Assembly (NCBI GenBank): GCA_016165875.1
Contig: JABBOT010000004.1
Location: 7,681,642-7,745,641 of the forward strand
Reading direction: 5' to 3'
DNA length: 64,000 nt
Source of the DNA: Acanthopleura granulata
Lineage: Eukaryota; Mollusca; Polyplacophora; Chitonida; Chitonidae
Made by a program: the position numbers and the translations under genes. Positions within the stretch are counted from its first letter, which is position 1; each line of letters starts with the position of its first letter. Under the pieces are notes generated by a model. The model had not been told where the DNA came from. It did not search any database and saw only the letters and a list, made by a program, of their open reading frames with translations. Positions 51,601 to 63,850 of this stretch are shown here, piece after piece.

Positions 51601-52919
51601 AACCATTATACCCGTACGTATTTATTTAGCCTGTTTCCTTCACGTTTGGAGATGAAATATCTGGGATCTGTGATATTTAAGTCACGTATACTCATTTTAT
51701 GCAACGCGCCAGGACGGTTAGCATAAATCGTTCCCAATCAAAGACATAGACCGTCTTGACGATCCAGATCTTTTTCAGATGAATCGTAAAATATATCATG
51801 CAATAATTTGCATGTGAATTCACAAGGTATGAGCTTAGCTGCTTGTCATGCACCATTGCGCTATTGCACCATTAAGTAACCGGATCGAGGTGTTAATATG
51901 TATGTATCTTTTTCTCTTTCCAGGCCAGTACTTCCCTAACGGTACTACATACATTGCTAAACCTGATAAACACTACAATCCGCCCAATAACAAGGAAACA
52001 ACTGGATACTCTACAGGTTTGTCTCAATGCTCTGGATTTCCTCTCTATGCCGTAGTCTTTTATATTTATATAGAAAAAGCATGGGTCAAAAGTGCATTAG
52101 ATCCGGCATTAATTACGCGCTATTATAGTTTCAACATGTACTACTGTTTTAAGGCTTTGATTTTCTGTGTAATTAAAAAATCTTATTTGTGTTGTAAATT
52201 TTTAAACTTTAACGATAAGAAGAATGTCCCAAAATATTCCAGATAGGTTGCGTCAAGTGTATTTACTATGTCTTAACTGTGTGTTGCCTTGAACTTTACG
52301 CCATGCGACAGCCTTGTTACAGGGCCCCTGCCCATTAATCGTTCAAAATGTCCGCGGACAATGTTTAATTACAACATATCTATAACATTTCGGCAAAAAA
52401 ATACCTTAATTTTTCCCTTTCATTCCCTCCATTGTACAGCGAGGAGCGGTAAATCTGTTGTATGGGATTCTAACCCCTTAATGTAACAAAAGAACTTCTG
52501 ATACATTTTAGCGTGACAAGGCCTGCATGGCACTGGATTAAAACTAGTGTGTCTATATATTGTGATGGATCTTTTAATTTAATTGTACTGTGAAAAGTCA
52601 CAATGATCCTCCACTTCAGAATGATCTGTTGAAGCTGTTAATGGTCAGTTACTCATTTTAATAGGAATGTACTTGTATACAGCTTCAAGCATTATGATTT
52701 TACATTAAACTTCTCTATATATATTTTTTCAGCCCACAAGTTTTACTCAAATTTATCTTCATTATATTTGCAGGTACACTGGCTGGGGTGGCAGTGGGCA
52801 TGGCCTCTCTGGGAGCCATTATAGCTTTAGTGATTTTTGCAATTTTTCAGAAGAAAAGACATTCTACATCGGACTCATTTTCGCCAACAGTTAACTTTAC
52901 CAGACATGTCGACGATTAA
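45652..52919 (+). CDS. LolA-like/apple transmembrane protein, unit 2 (15 exons, no start)
   Basis: Exons: 45652-45749, 46079-46190, 46431-46609, 46959-47069, 47431-47511, 47772-47895, 48315-48488, 49052-49273, 49459-49571, 49965-50034, 50378-50617, 50956-51198, 51374-51613, 51924-52016, 52774-52919; all GT-AG and in phase, 747 codons plus stop. It starts within the counterpart of unit 1 exon 6 (VPSITGQYYYRQEI), so the first domain and signal peptide are missing. Next come the second LolA-like domain, the SEA-like segment and apple 1 (49052). A short segment precedes three tandem apple domains (50378, 50956, 51374). A linker, one TM helix (GVAVGMASLGAIIALVIFAI) and a cytoplasmic tail of about 22 residues follow. 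It is predicted to be type I. The alternative acceptor TTCAAG (exon from 45666) gives phase 0 and would allow in-frame splicing from unit 1. Confidence 0.75.
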
Positions 52920-53390
52920 ATAAAAAGTTACAAATTAATTTATTTAATTTTGTAAGTTATGTCTGCACTGTCATTCCAATATCAGGACTTGTATATTTTT
53001 TCAAGAATCCAAGAGATACAAGGATAATGGTGGAATTATATTTTCTAAATTACAGTACTGTTTTCATTCAGTGTTTAGAGAATAGTGTTCTTATAAAGAC
53101 CGGGTGGAAGATCAGTAATGAGTGTAAATGAATAAGCGAACGCCTTCGAAAGGAATATACTTTTTGTTTCAAGCTGGAGAGGCGAAGCCCGATCTATTGA
53201 TATTCCTGCTTGTCTTCAGAAGTCCAGCCTGTCTTTTAATATTTCCCGACTGTAAATTTTTTAAGCCCACATAGCTTTGTGTGAGTTTGAAGAGAAACTG
53301 TAAAGCTGTACTGTGCGAAATAGATATATAGGCTGTCCGAGGTGTTTTCACGAATGAAGACATGTACCAAATATGTATATAAAGCAACCT

Positions 53391-53396
53391 AATAAA
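53391..53396 (+). promoter_or_regulatory. Candidate poly(A) signal of unit 2
   Basis: AATAAA about 470 nt after the stop. Another AATAAA (52919-52924) overlaps the stop region and is too close to be used normally. Confidence 0.35.
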
Positions 53397-53787
53397 GATA
53401 ATAATGAAAACATACACTATGGATGTTGGTCATGATCACAAGTATTTACTTACGTTGTCCCTGATTAGTCAATACTTACAGACGCTCTGACGACGATATT
53501 CGTCTACGTTCATTTCAATCTAAGAAAAGGTATGGAAAACGCATCTGGTAGGCCTATATAACACATGTGTGATAGTACGGAATTCGACATGTACACTTTA
53601 CCAAGGCGAGTACTGTTTGCTCACCTTGTTGACTCCGAAATCGTTAACCCAACTCTGAGCCGTGCTTTGAAAAATGTAAGTTTTTTTAAAGTTATGGTGA
53701 ATTATTTATGTAGGATCCACAGATTTTAGGCCACAACATTTTGATAATTATAGTTCTCTATCAGTTATGGACTGACCATTGTTGATT

Positions 53788-53892
53788 AGGTTGCTGGCGG
53801 CCCTTCCCACGTATGGCTGTAGAGGACGCCAGCATGAGCTGGATTAGGACTCAGAGGGATCACATTGGTGAGAAGCACCTGGGTCACTTTTA
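53788..53892 (-). mobile_element. SINE head fragment
   Basis: An inverted, head-side fragment. On the plus strand it reads TTAGGTTGCTGGCGG, CCTTCCCACGTATGGC, AGCCAGCATGAGCTG-like sequence, then GATCACATTGGTGAGAAGC and ACCTGGGTCAC. It contains the block opposite to that in most other copies here, so the family is at least about 240 bp long. Confidence 0.65.
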
Positions 53893-56042
53893 GTTTTAGT
53901 GTTAGGTATTGTGAGAAATTTGGAGGTCAATGAAGTGTAATTGTGTACATATATATTTTTAATAATCTTATAGAAAAGAACGTGAATATTTCAAGTTCGA
54001 TTAAAAAAGTAACCGTTATTGTTGCTGAAGGACGTGCATACGAAGCTCTCCAGATTTTATTTATTATAGCCCCATGAATAAAATACTCTACAGTTCGGTG
54101 CAGATAATTTATAGCCTTAATAAATAATAAATAGCTGATTTCCAACGAGTGATATCCTGTTTTCTGACTGAAGTGAAAAAATTGAAATGGGGATTCCGTT
54201 TTATTCCATAAATGCAAAGTAGAAAAAATACAAAATTTGGCCTCAAATCAGCGGAGTTTGTCTCTGTTTATACAAACGAGTGCAGAAATGCGGAGTAATT
54301 TTAAGAATGTGACGTCAATCATTCGTCCGCACACCAAAGAGCCACATTTATACTCAGGGCAAAATATACGGCACACAGTGAGAAGTGAGCTTTAGGACTG
54401 CCTTTCCCGACCCAACTTTGGCTGAATTTCTTACATTATCATCTTTATAATGAAAACTGAGTAGCAGGTGATTATTTTCAAATATTTTACGAGCACGTTT
54501 GTCAGACAAAGGAAGGCTTCGAGGGATCACGGGGCAAATTACTCAACGTTTGCACTCAAAGTAGGCCACGAAATTAGGTAGTAAAACAAAGTAGTTCGCC
54601 GTGTATGAAGCTTTTATGTGGTTACTTTTTATCAATGAACTGCTTTTGGCCAATCAAGGACTTCTCAACATTGTTGACAAAAGAGTGGACATCGTATATA
54701 TAAACAAAGTTATCCTTCGAATTGGGGTTTACCAGCTCAACCTCTAAATGCCATTTAATTATCAATACTGCAAATCACCCACACTATTCCAAGAAAACAA
54801 CGTGAACGAGATATTAACAAGGCCATTAAGCATTTTCAACACACAGCAACGAAAAACTCTCTATTCGAAAAGTTCAGTTCTGCTTTTGGACGAAGCATAC
54901 CCAAGATATGGTTCCTTTGTGTTGTTGTCATGTGATTGTTTATTAACTATGCTGACAACACAGCATTTTCAGGGATTATAGAATAGTGACTTCTGATAAA
55001 CTGGAATTAACAGTGCATTTTTACTCAAATCTTCTTAAGCCATATTGCTAAAGGTTGTACAAGTTGCTACCTTTTAACCATTTACATGAATATTTCGAAC
55101 AAAACATTAACTGAAGTAAATTGACAAGAGGCCGGATTTCACTTAGTATGTGGGAGCATTTGCAAACTACAACACTGTGGTAGCTATTGCTTTTTCTCTC
55201 TGTTCTGTAGCCTTTTATATTCTGCAATGTGAAAACTCGAAACGAAAACGAAATAAAACAATGTACGATTCGTAATCTTCATTCAACCTACGTACGCGTT
55301 CTGTTCATTTAAGGCATTTATTACACGTAGCAAACACTGTATAATTATTTCATTCATAATTCGAAAGTGAGGGGAAAACCACAATTTTCCGTGACAGATT
55401 CCCTTGCTTTAGAAAGACGTCATTTGGATTCGATGTCATTTCCGCACCAGTAAGACATTCAACCAACACCCAGTAAAGTAATCTTATAAGTGAAGCTGTG
55501 AATGTCGTCTGCGTACTTTATTTATATACGCAGGTATGAAGCGATGCTTGCGTCGCTGTTTCTGAATCCTTGTACAATGCACGTGTGCAGCGTATTTATT
55601 GATCAAAACAGTCTTCTATGACACGTCCCTGCACCAACTCTAGCTTTTATCAGATTAGACAGGATTAAAGTTCTACATCGCGTCCTCTTCACAGCCCAGA
55701 GATTTGTCTCTGTTTTGCATTTGGTCACGTCACCCTCTTTTCAAATTAAATATATCAGCCTGATTTGTTCATTCACTGACTTAACAACTGACATTTGGAT
55801 GATGCCATTCAAAACACATTAAACAGAAAGCAATCCGTTAGTCATTTTTTCAGCTGTGCAGTACTGTCACAAAACAAAGTACAGGTCTCGTTGACATACT
55901 AGACACATGCTCCAGAGATACCAATGGGTAGCGAATAGACGAAAATCGCTTGGAGTTTATATCTCATCTCGCGGTGACAAATTCGAATCGAAGGTAAGGG
56001 TACATCTCACGTGATTTCACGATAATGATCTCACAGACCAAG

Positions 56043-59000
56043 ATGGCGGTAAGTTATATTCAACTTTTAGTAATGCACAAATGATAAATGTGCTCCTGTC
56101 TAGTGATGGTAAAAAGTAGACCTATAGGTAATGTATGCTAATTAAACTCCCTGTAACTGTCGGTTAGTCTTTCAAGCTGTTGAATATATAACATTTGTAG
56201 TTTTCATCGTCGTACTAGCAAATGCAAGCAATTCAGCAAACAATACAGTGAGTTCATCCTGACTGAATGGATTTGAGTTAATCACCGATACAGGCAAAAT
56301 GAATGCTTAGGTTATTACGTAATCCAGAATGCAAAACCTTTCCTAAATGTGATTTATATAGAAATACAGATGCGATGTCATTTCTTTACATGTATTCAAC
56401 TATTTTGATGAGTGTAAAATCTGTTTTCACCTTCAGAATGTTTGGTTTGTCGTTGCTATTACGACAGGCATAATATCCTTGTGTCAAGGCCAAAACCTGA
56501 AGAATCCATATTGTACAGTTTCAAAAGCGACATCTGCGACAACAACAAGTAAGTTTAGCCAGATCATGTTATTCAATTTAAACATCGTACTTGTACATCA
56601 TACTCTGTCATTGTTATTCAACTGTGCATTTCATTAATGCCTAAACTTCACAGCTGGGGATTGTGGGGGTTTTCACGTTATCTGCAAACTTTAGAAATGA
56701 GACAAAAGGAATCAATCGTAATCAATACTGTGACATACAACTGTCCAGACCAGCTGAAGAAAAGAAAATGTAATAATCTAGCCAAGTAGTTAAGGATAAC
56801 TCAAGTCACATAAGGTAATACACAGTTGCTACAAAGTGTTTGTACTATAAGAATGTATTTAAAAACATATCTAGGATAAAGAATAAGTGAAAATTTTCAA
56901 ACGAAATTTAATGTATATTGGGCTTTCTTTTCGAACCTTTCTGGCAACGGTCTCAATATTTTTATATAATATTTATTTACTTGATCTGTGTTTTACGCCG
57001 TACTCAAGAACATTTCACTTATACGACGGCGACCAACATTATGGTGGTAGGAAACCGGTTATGCTAATGGTGCAGTGTAAATAATTTTAACAATGATGGA
57101 TTCCATTTGCTTTTTACAGACGTAGGTCCATCATTACCAACTTTACTGGATACATTTCAAACTCAAATCGAGGCAAATTTCATTGGCAAATATGACAACT
57201 ACTCAATCGACATTGAAGAGTACTTTGACCACGAAGGAAACCAAGGAGCCCTCAGAATGATTGAAGATGGTACACAACTGTACGCTATCTACAACTATGA
57301 AACAAATGAATTCTTCTCTGGGACCTCGGGTGAGCACATATCTGTCAGCATCGCTGTGGGAAGAAAACGTTCTTCACCAATTATAATGTAATTGCTGGTG
57401 CCCTTTAATCCCTGTGAGTTCATCATTATAGGATTGTCTAGTAGTATTTGTTCCTTTCAAAACTGCCTTTTGAAATCCATCAGTATTTAACTTACAAAGG
57501 GCCATCATCAGCTTGGATTTTGGAAAAACGCTCATATGTATTATAGTCTTGACGGCATGGGCGTTCTGATGAAGACTGTTACTAAGCATAGTAAATGAAA
57601 GATGATAAATAAATGACTTTAATCAGATTTTTTGATTTGATTTGCCTTGGAGAATAAAAACCCGTGCACTCTATATTCACCATACTCGATTTCTGGACAC
57701 ATTTACCTGAAGTTGCAAAAATGAGATAAGCCTGCATTACTCAGTTAACCTATGATAAATGGAAAGGCCCCACAAAACAATAAAACTCACCATTCAATCA
57801 ATTAATTTCACTGCCTTTAATCTGGCGAACAAATGCTTAAACATCAGTGAAGGTATTTTCACATACAGTTTTTAATGGTCTTTTTACTTTTAACTTCATT
57901 TTTGTGGGATCTTTCCCTGTAAGATGTACAGACTCAAAATGGAGACAATGGATGCATTCCAGTTGAACATGAAATTCAAAGCAATTCGAAAACAGCTCAT
58001 TCAGATGTGATATTCTTGTGTATTAACAAGATATGGCACAGTGATTTAATGATTTCAAATTGATAGCAATACCCACAAGGAGGAAATTTCAGACTGTTTA
58101 GCAGTCGTTGATATACCTGAATTTAAAACATTTAAGAAATTTAGCGATTTTACCATGCACATTCAATGAAGAGTCATGCATTTTATTCCACAGATTCGAG
58201 TTGTACGACAACAAATCTTTCTTCAACTGCGAACAACATCATATTCGGAGACACAATTCTAAATGGATCATCACATATTTTTACCACAAGTGCAGCTCTT
58301 AGGTTCGGTAAACAATTTGGAGAGGTAAGTTTCTTTATCAGCTACCCCTTATATTCCTGAAATGACCAATAGAAGGGGAACAATATTCATGATTACGTTA
58401 ACTCAAATTAAGTCAATGGTCTTAATGCCAGTAAAAGCCGTTTTGATGGGATTATGAATGCACTGTTCAAGTTAAAGTGTAAATGTATAAATTGATTTAA
58501 ATGAATCATAATATTTCTTAAAGCTGCCAAGAAACATTTGAAAATTTACTGTTCAAAACACGTTCTGAGAATTGAATAACATGTGCCATGAGGGAAAGTT
58601 AAATTTTTAAAATAATATCTGTTCATGCATGGTGTGCCAACACCACTGAAAATATATTTGGAATATGTTTCAGAAATACATGGGTACTGATCAAGTACGG
58701 GGCATCAATGTCGACCGTTGGCAGAGTTGTGTCTACTGGAAGAGTTTCAACGCTTATTTTACAGTTGACTACTATTTTACCAGTAAGACAGGCTGTGTTC
58801 CTTAAATTGATATATGTTAATTAATGTACCAGAAAGCAGTTCTCATGGTGTGGGTTAAGCAAGTTGAGTTTGATCAGACATTACATTCAGTCCACAACAT
58901 ATTGAAGTCATATTTAGATACAGTGTAGCTAATCACATCTATATGTTATACTTACTACGCATTTAAACACTGATAAACAGTTAACCTGCTATATTTCAGC

Positions 59001-62000
59001 CAAGAACTGGACATCAGGAATAGCTTATCTACAAACCCCCGTTCGCGCCTGGGTACAGGGTGTCGGTGAAGAAGTCGATGGTTCTTTGAGAATGTTTAAC
59101 CATTATTATGACTTTTTCGCGTTCCGGCCATCTGTTTTGGATATGTCAGTGTTCGAGGTTGGTGCCTTCATCCTCAAAGATCTAAGACTCAGTATTACGG
59201 GTACATTAAATATAAAAACATCCCGTTTATATAAAACAATTATTTTGGTGACAGTTCTAAACATAAAGTTCATAATAATTTTCAGAAAATCGCTCACCTG
59301 GTGTCATAAGTTGTCTCTGCTTTGGTCTCAACACTTATACGGTTTTACATCTTATTGAGTTGGTGCAAATTTACGACGTTATGGATAGGCAATTACCAAA
59401 TGTAGTTTTCTAAGCCAAAGTCAAAAACTTCTGTTCTAGTCATGAAGAGTAATCTATATCTTTCGCTAAAACAGAAATTGTGGACTACAGAGCAGGAACT
59501 AACCCTTCAATTTTGTCTAGTTTCCCTTTGGTTAATCCATGCAGACCCCAAAAGGTGTAGTTTGCCCTGGACGTATACACACGAAGAATGTACCAAAACT
59601 TGCTGGACAGTACTACTATCGCCAGCAGATCATCATCCCATCTCTCAACATCGTTCAACATGGCGATGTAAGTACATGTATGGTGTTATTTTACACATAC
59701 ATGTGTAATGCTTACACTAAAGAAAGCGCTAAGTCATTTCTACGAATAAATTGATTTCACTAGAAACTTTTACAATGAACAGAATGTGAACGCAAGATCA
59801 ATACATTGTGCTCAAACAAAGGCTATATCGTTTAGTAAATCGTAGCATTTGGTGTCAGAGCCCATGTCATCAAAGCTATTTAACTTGATTTAGTCTCATA
59901 CGTTTTACTTGATGGCGAAATGACGAAATCTAATCCGAGGCCTCAGTATCTCCCCTGACCGTCGTTGTTTTATACGCTGTGAACAAAGACCCAAACTTTT
60001 CGTTGACACACACTTTATTGTAATACACTGTTTCATTCACAAGATATGTCATTAATCAACACACTTGTCCTTTCAGGTTTGGTTTGACTCGTCCTACAAC
60101 TTAGTACGTTATGATTACCGTCTGCTGGAACCCGTTGCACCGTACTACGATACAAACCCATTCTCAGAAATCCATGACTATAATTCAGGCACGTATTTTA
60201 GAAACACTTTGATTTTATTAAATATTTATTAGGTACCTATTAATAATTTCACACATCATTTGTGCGCTATTTTATTTAATTGTTTGTCGGTGTTGTATTC
60301 GATTTCACTGTGAACATGTCCACATGAAAATTCAGCCATACCTTCAACCATTATTTTCTTTCACAAATTTCAGGGGTGGCCTATGTAATCGACCGGGTAT
60401 TGGGCAACTGCACAGTACGACCCCTGGAAAATAGCTCTTTCGATGTTTCTCTTAATTACACACAGACAATGGCAAATGGCCAGTACTTTGATCAAATGAA
60501 GACGTCGTTGGGATTGTTCTATCTGGATGATACGTATTCTTATGAAGGCCAGGTGATGTGGGGTGTAAAACATTATAGGGTTCACTATATTTTAGCACTA
60601 AAATAACTGGCACTATTTTACTAGATTCTGACCCATATTTCATTGAAATGTTTCTTAACCTTTCATAACCTGTATTACGCATACTCGCAAAGATGTACGA
60701 TCGTCTTGAAAAGAAATTCATCTGGATACTGCATGTCAAATTTTATTACTTGAAAAATTCTCTGAAATACACACTAACAACATGCAACATGTGCCCAGAG
60801 TTGTGTGGATGTCACGAAATGAAAGCTTACCAATTTCAGATAATGGTGACATGATGATTATGGTAACCCATTTCTTCGAAAGTAAGACATCAAAATGGTC
60901 AGAGCAAAGAGTGTTTTAATATCGTTAACAGAGAGTTGTCAGTGGAATGATGTGCGATGTGTTCATATCCAGAAGAACAGATTACACGCTGGGTGGAGTC
61001 GTTGGGCAACTAAACTCAACATTTGAATATTACTTTTTATCGGTAAGTTTCTAGATGATAACTGGAATTCAACATTTGACGTCTTCGCAAGAAAAACGAA
61101 CTTGGATTCGGTAAGGCCAAAAGCCAGTTCTGAAAGCCATGCAGATTGGAATATTTATGTGAGATAGGATTCCCTTGATTAAATGTAATGTCCCACTTTT
61201 CTGATTCCATGTGCCGCGCCCCCATTACAGAAAAATCTGTCCGCGTGGCTTATCTTGTCGCACGTTGGCTTTTTTGGAGGCTATATGTAATCACTAATCG
61301 TGACTTCAGCATACATCTTAGTTAAAGGGAACTAGGTAACCATTTGAATTTCCTCTGAGATTATATCAGAAAATCGTTTTGCTGGAAAACTTGTTGCCGG
61401 ACTTGTAGGATTTTCACATTAGGCCACCTCCTTTCACAGTCAGACTGGACAGAGATAGCTAATCCAGGAGTGTCGGAAGATACCACTGTTCCCGTCCGTC
61501 TGGAAATCACAGCTGATGAAGTAAGCCTGCACTACGGTTCCCCTAAATTATACCCCTTCTGAAAATCTGTATCCAAGATACAGTGATTGAAACCTAAAAG
61601 TTAGATTACTTGCTTACGAATGGGATTCACTGAATACGGCGCACTGAGTTGCTGATTACATTGACATTACACACTGATATGCACAAGTATTAAGAGGATA
61701 ATTGCTTTCAAGTGCTGTGCGGAAATAAAATCTCAAAATATACAATTTTTCTAATGCATGAAATAATTTGTTTGTGGCACACTTAGTTTTCTTTTATTTA
61801 TAGAATAGTCTTGAAGGTTGTAACTGTTGACTTGGAAACATGTATTCATTTTCTTAATTATGTAGGTCCTGTATCCACCACTAAATGTGTCTTTTCTTCA
61901 ACAGATCGGGTACACTGCTACATACAACTTTTATGACTTCGACGAAGAGCATCCCAACTTGGACAATTTTGACATTACCCCATGCTATGATGACGACAAG

Positions 62001-63850
62001 ATGATAGATTTTCAACTAACGTTTAGGGGTAGGTAAAGTACACGCAGTTCTATCCTTGACCTTTATATTCTCGATCTTGTTCTCATCCAGTAGTCTCCTA
62101 ATCAACGAAAGATTTAGCAAGGTATTTTTATTTATTTATTTATTTATCTATTTGGCTGATCTTTTTTCCATCGTAATTATTCAGTCGACGAGACTCGGGT
62201 TTATGAATGGATGAAACTGAACTGTGTCCAACGGAAATCATCGATTTTTGCCAGGATCTTAACAAACCTTCTGAATGACGTAAAGTTGCTTCGAACAACA
62301 AGACCTGCATTCGAACAGTCGATCTCACTGATCAACCTCGGACAAGAGTTCCTCCGTCCAGAGCATCAGTCCCATGTCAGTACACAGTTTGAACTTCTGG
62401 TATACATAAATGATAACACTACAACATAGAAACATTATAAATACTATTATCCACGGACATGTGGTAATTATAATTATTTATTTATTATTTAAATAATTAT
62501 AATTATCTGGTCACATTTATTATCTTTCAGCTAAATACTATCCCATTGTTGACAAGTATAGAAAGTTCTTCGAGCTGTCCTCCAGACTGAAGATTTCGGA
62601 GCTGACAAAGATATCTCCCATACGAGTCCAGCAATCTTCCATCAAATACGACCCTAACAGGGTTTACTATCTCGCGTCTCTACTAGACAGTCCACCCCCC
62701 TCAGGTAAGATCGGAAATTTCTCTCAGTCCGCTAAAGCGGCCGTTTTTTAATCAAATAAACACACAACTTTGTTTTTTATGTTAATCCAAGCTTATTTAG
62801 TTAGCTTGTAATGATAGGGACAAGACAGCTTTTTTAATTGATTTTTTCCTTAATACTATATTTCAGTTTATTAATGATTTCTCATTTAATCTGTGGTTTT
62901 AGCTCAGTTCCACAAATACCCTCAGGTAGTGCTGGAGAACAAAAACGACGAGCAAATTCCTAACGAAGGCGATCCGGATAACTGCGCATACTACTGTCTA
63001 GCAGAGAAAAGCTTCAACTGTTTGAGTTTTGATGTCTGTCCGTCAAAGAACTTGTGCTATCTTAGTAAAAGCACGGCCGACGATGGTCAACTTGTTGACA
63101 ATGACAAGTGCAACCACTACTCACGTAAGCCTATAATGTTGTATTGTATTACACCCTGAAAATAACCGTGTGAAAACTATATATAGATAAATATACAGGT
63201 ACTTACAAAAATCTCAGACATGCGTTGGTATTAGCGTGGGATAGCGTTGTGATAACGTGAAACTGATATTTCCTGCCTTTTGGAGTTGTACACGAATGTG
63301 TCTCGTAATAGCATTTTAATGCAAGTCCCTGACTGACAATGTGAGACAGGTATAGATCGAAGATTAGGTCTGTTAGGTCTTTCCGTAAAGAATTTTACCT
63401 CTTGATTTATGAATGGATTGATTACATTCATATTTTATAACCAGTACTCTTTTTGTAAATCTTCAACATTTTCAGCCACTAAAGCACTTTTTGATTAGAA
63501 TTTATCCATACAATGATTATGAAAATGACCCGGAAAATGATTTGTTTGTGTTAAAAAATGCAAGCTTCATAAAACTGCGCAAATTATTTCTCTACACCCC
63601 ATAGTTCTGTCAGAATGTTTCACAATATTGGTTGTAGAGGTGATAGAAGATGTTGGAGAATTGGGGTAAATAATTTTCAATCCACTTACAACTGGCCATA
63701 TATATAATAACGATGATATCTGTCATTTCCTCAGGAAACATACAATCGCATACTTTTATGGAGCAAGCGTCCGATGAAGCATACGCCGCTCTGAAAGATG
63801 TTGTGTATCGGAACCTCTTTTCCTTTGACATTCCTCTCGGTAACGGACAG
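56043..63850 (+). CDS. LolA-like/apple protein, unit 3 (15 exons, cut by window end)
   Basis: Exons: 56043-56048 (ATGGCG only), 56437-56548, 57120-57329, 58194-58324, 58674-58782, 59000-59157, 59545-59667, 60077-60188, 60374-60552, 60932-61042, 61440-61520, 61905-62028, 62531-62704, 62903-63124, 63735-63850; 1968 nt, 656 codons, in phase throughout. The signal peptide spans the first junction (MA then NVWFVVAITTGIISLCQG). It is followed by NPYC, like GYC in unit 1. Domain order matches unit 1: first LolA-like domain (EYFDHEGNQGALR), second (LVRYDYR, HDYNSG, FYLDDTYSYEGQ), SEA-like segment, apple domain, then the segment matching unit 1 exon 14. Exon 60077-60188 ends at a GC donor. More apple domains and a TM anchor probably lie beyond the window, by analogy with unit 2. 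The role is unknown and the protein is predicted to be extracellular. Confidence 0.78.
56968..57060 (-). mobile_element. Short SINE-like repeat copy in unit 3 intron 2
   Basis: An inverted copy: TATTTATTTACTTGATCTG, TTTTACGCCGTACTCAAGAA, CATTTCACTTATACGACGGC and ACATTATGGTGGTAGGAAAC. It ends just before the exon at 57120. Confidence 0.8.
62465..62505. repeat. Perfect 16-bp AT-rich inverted repeat in unit 3 intron
   Basis: TAATTATAATTATTTA and TAAATAATTATAATTA are perfect arms around a 9-nt AT loop. The repeat sits about 25 nt before the exon starting at 62531, where it could affect acceptor recognition or represent an AT-rich foldback element. Confidence 0.7.

Larger units (their letters stand above)
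52920..56042. other. Spacer between units 2 and 3
   Basis: It contains the unit 2 3' UTR, a SINE copy and the region that should promote unit 3. No additional coding exon was supported. The 77-codon ORF at 54748-54981 lacks any coding signature. Confidence 0.5.
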
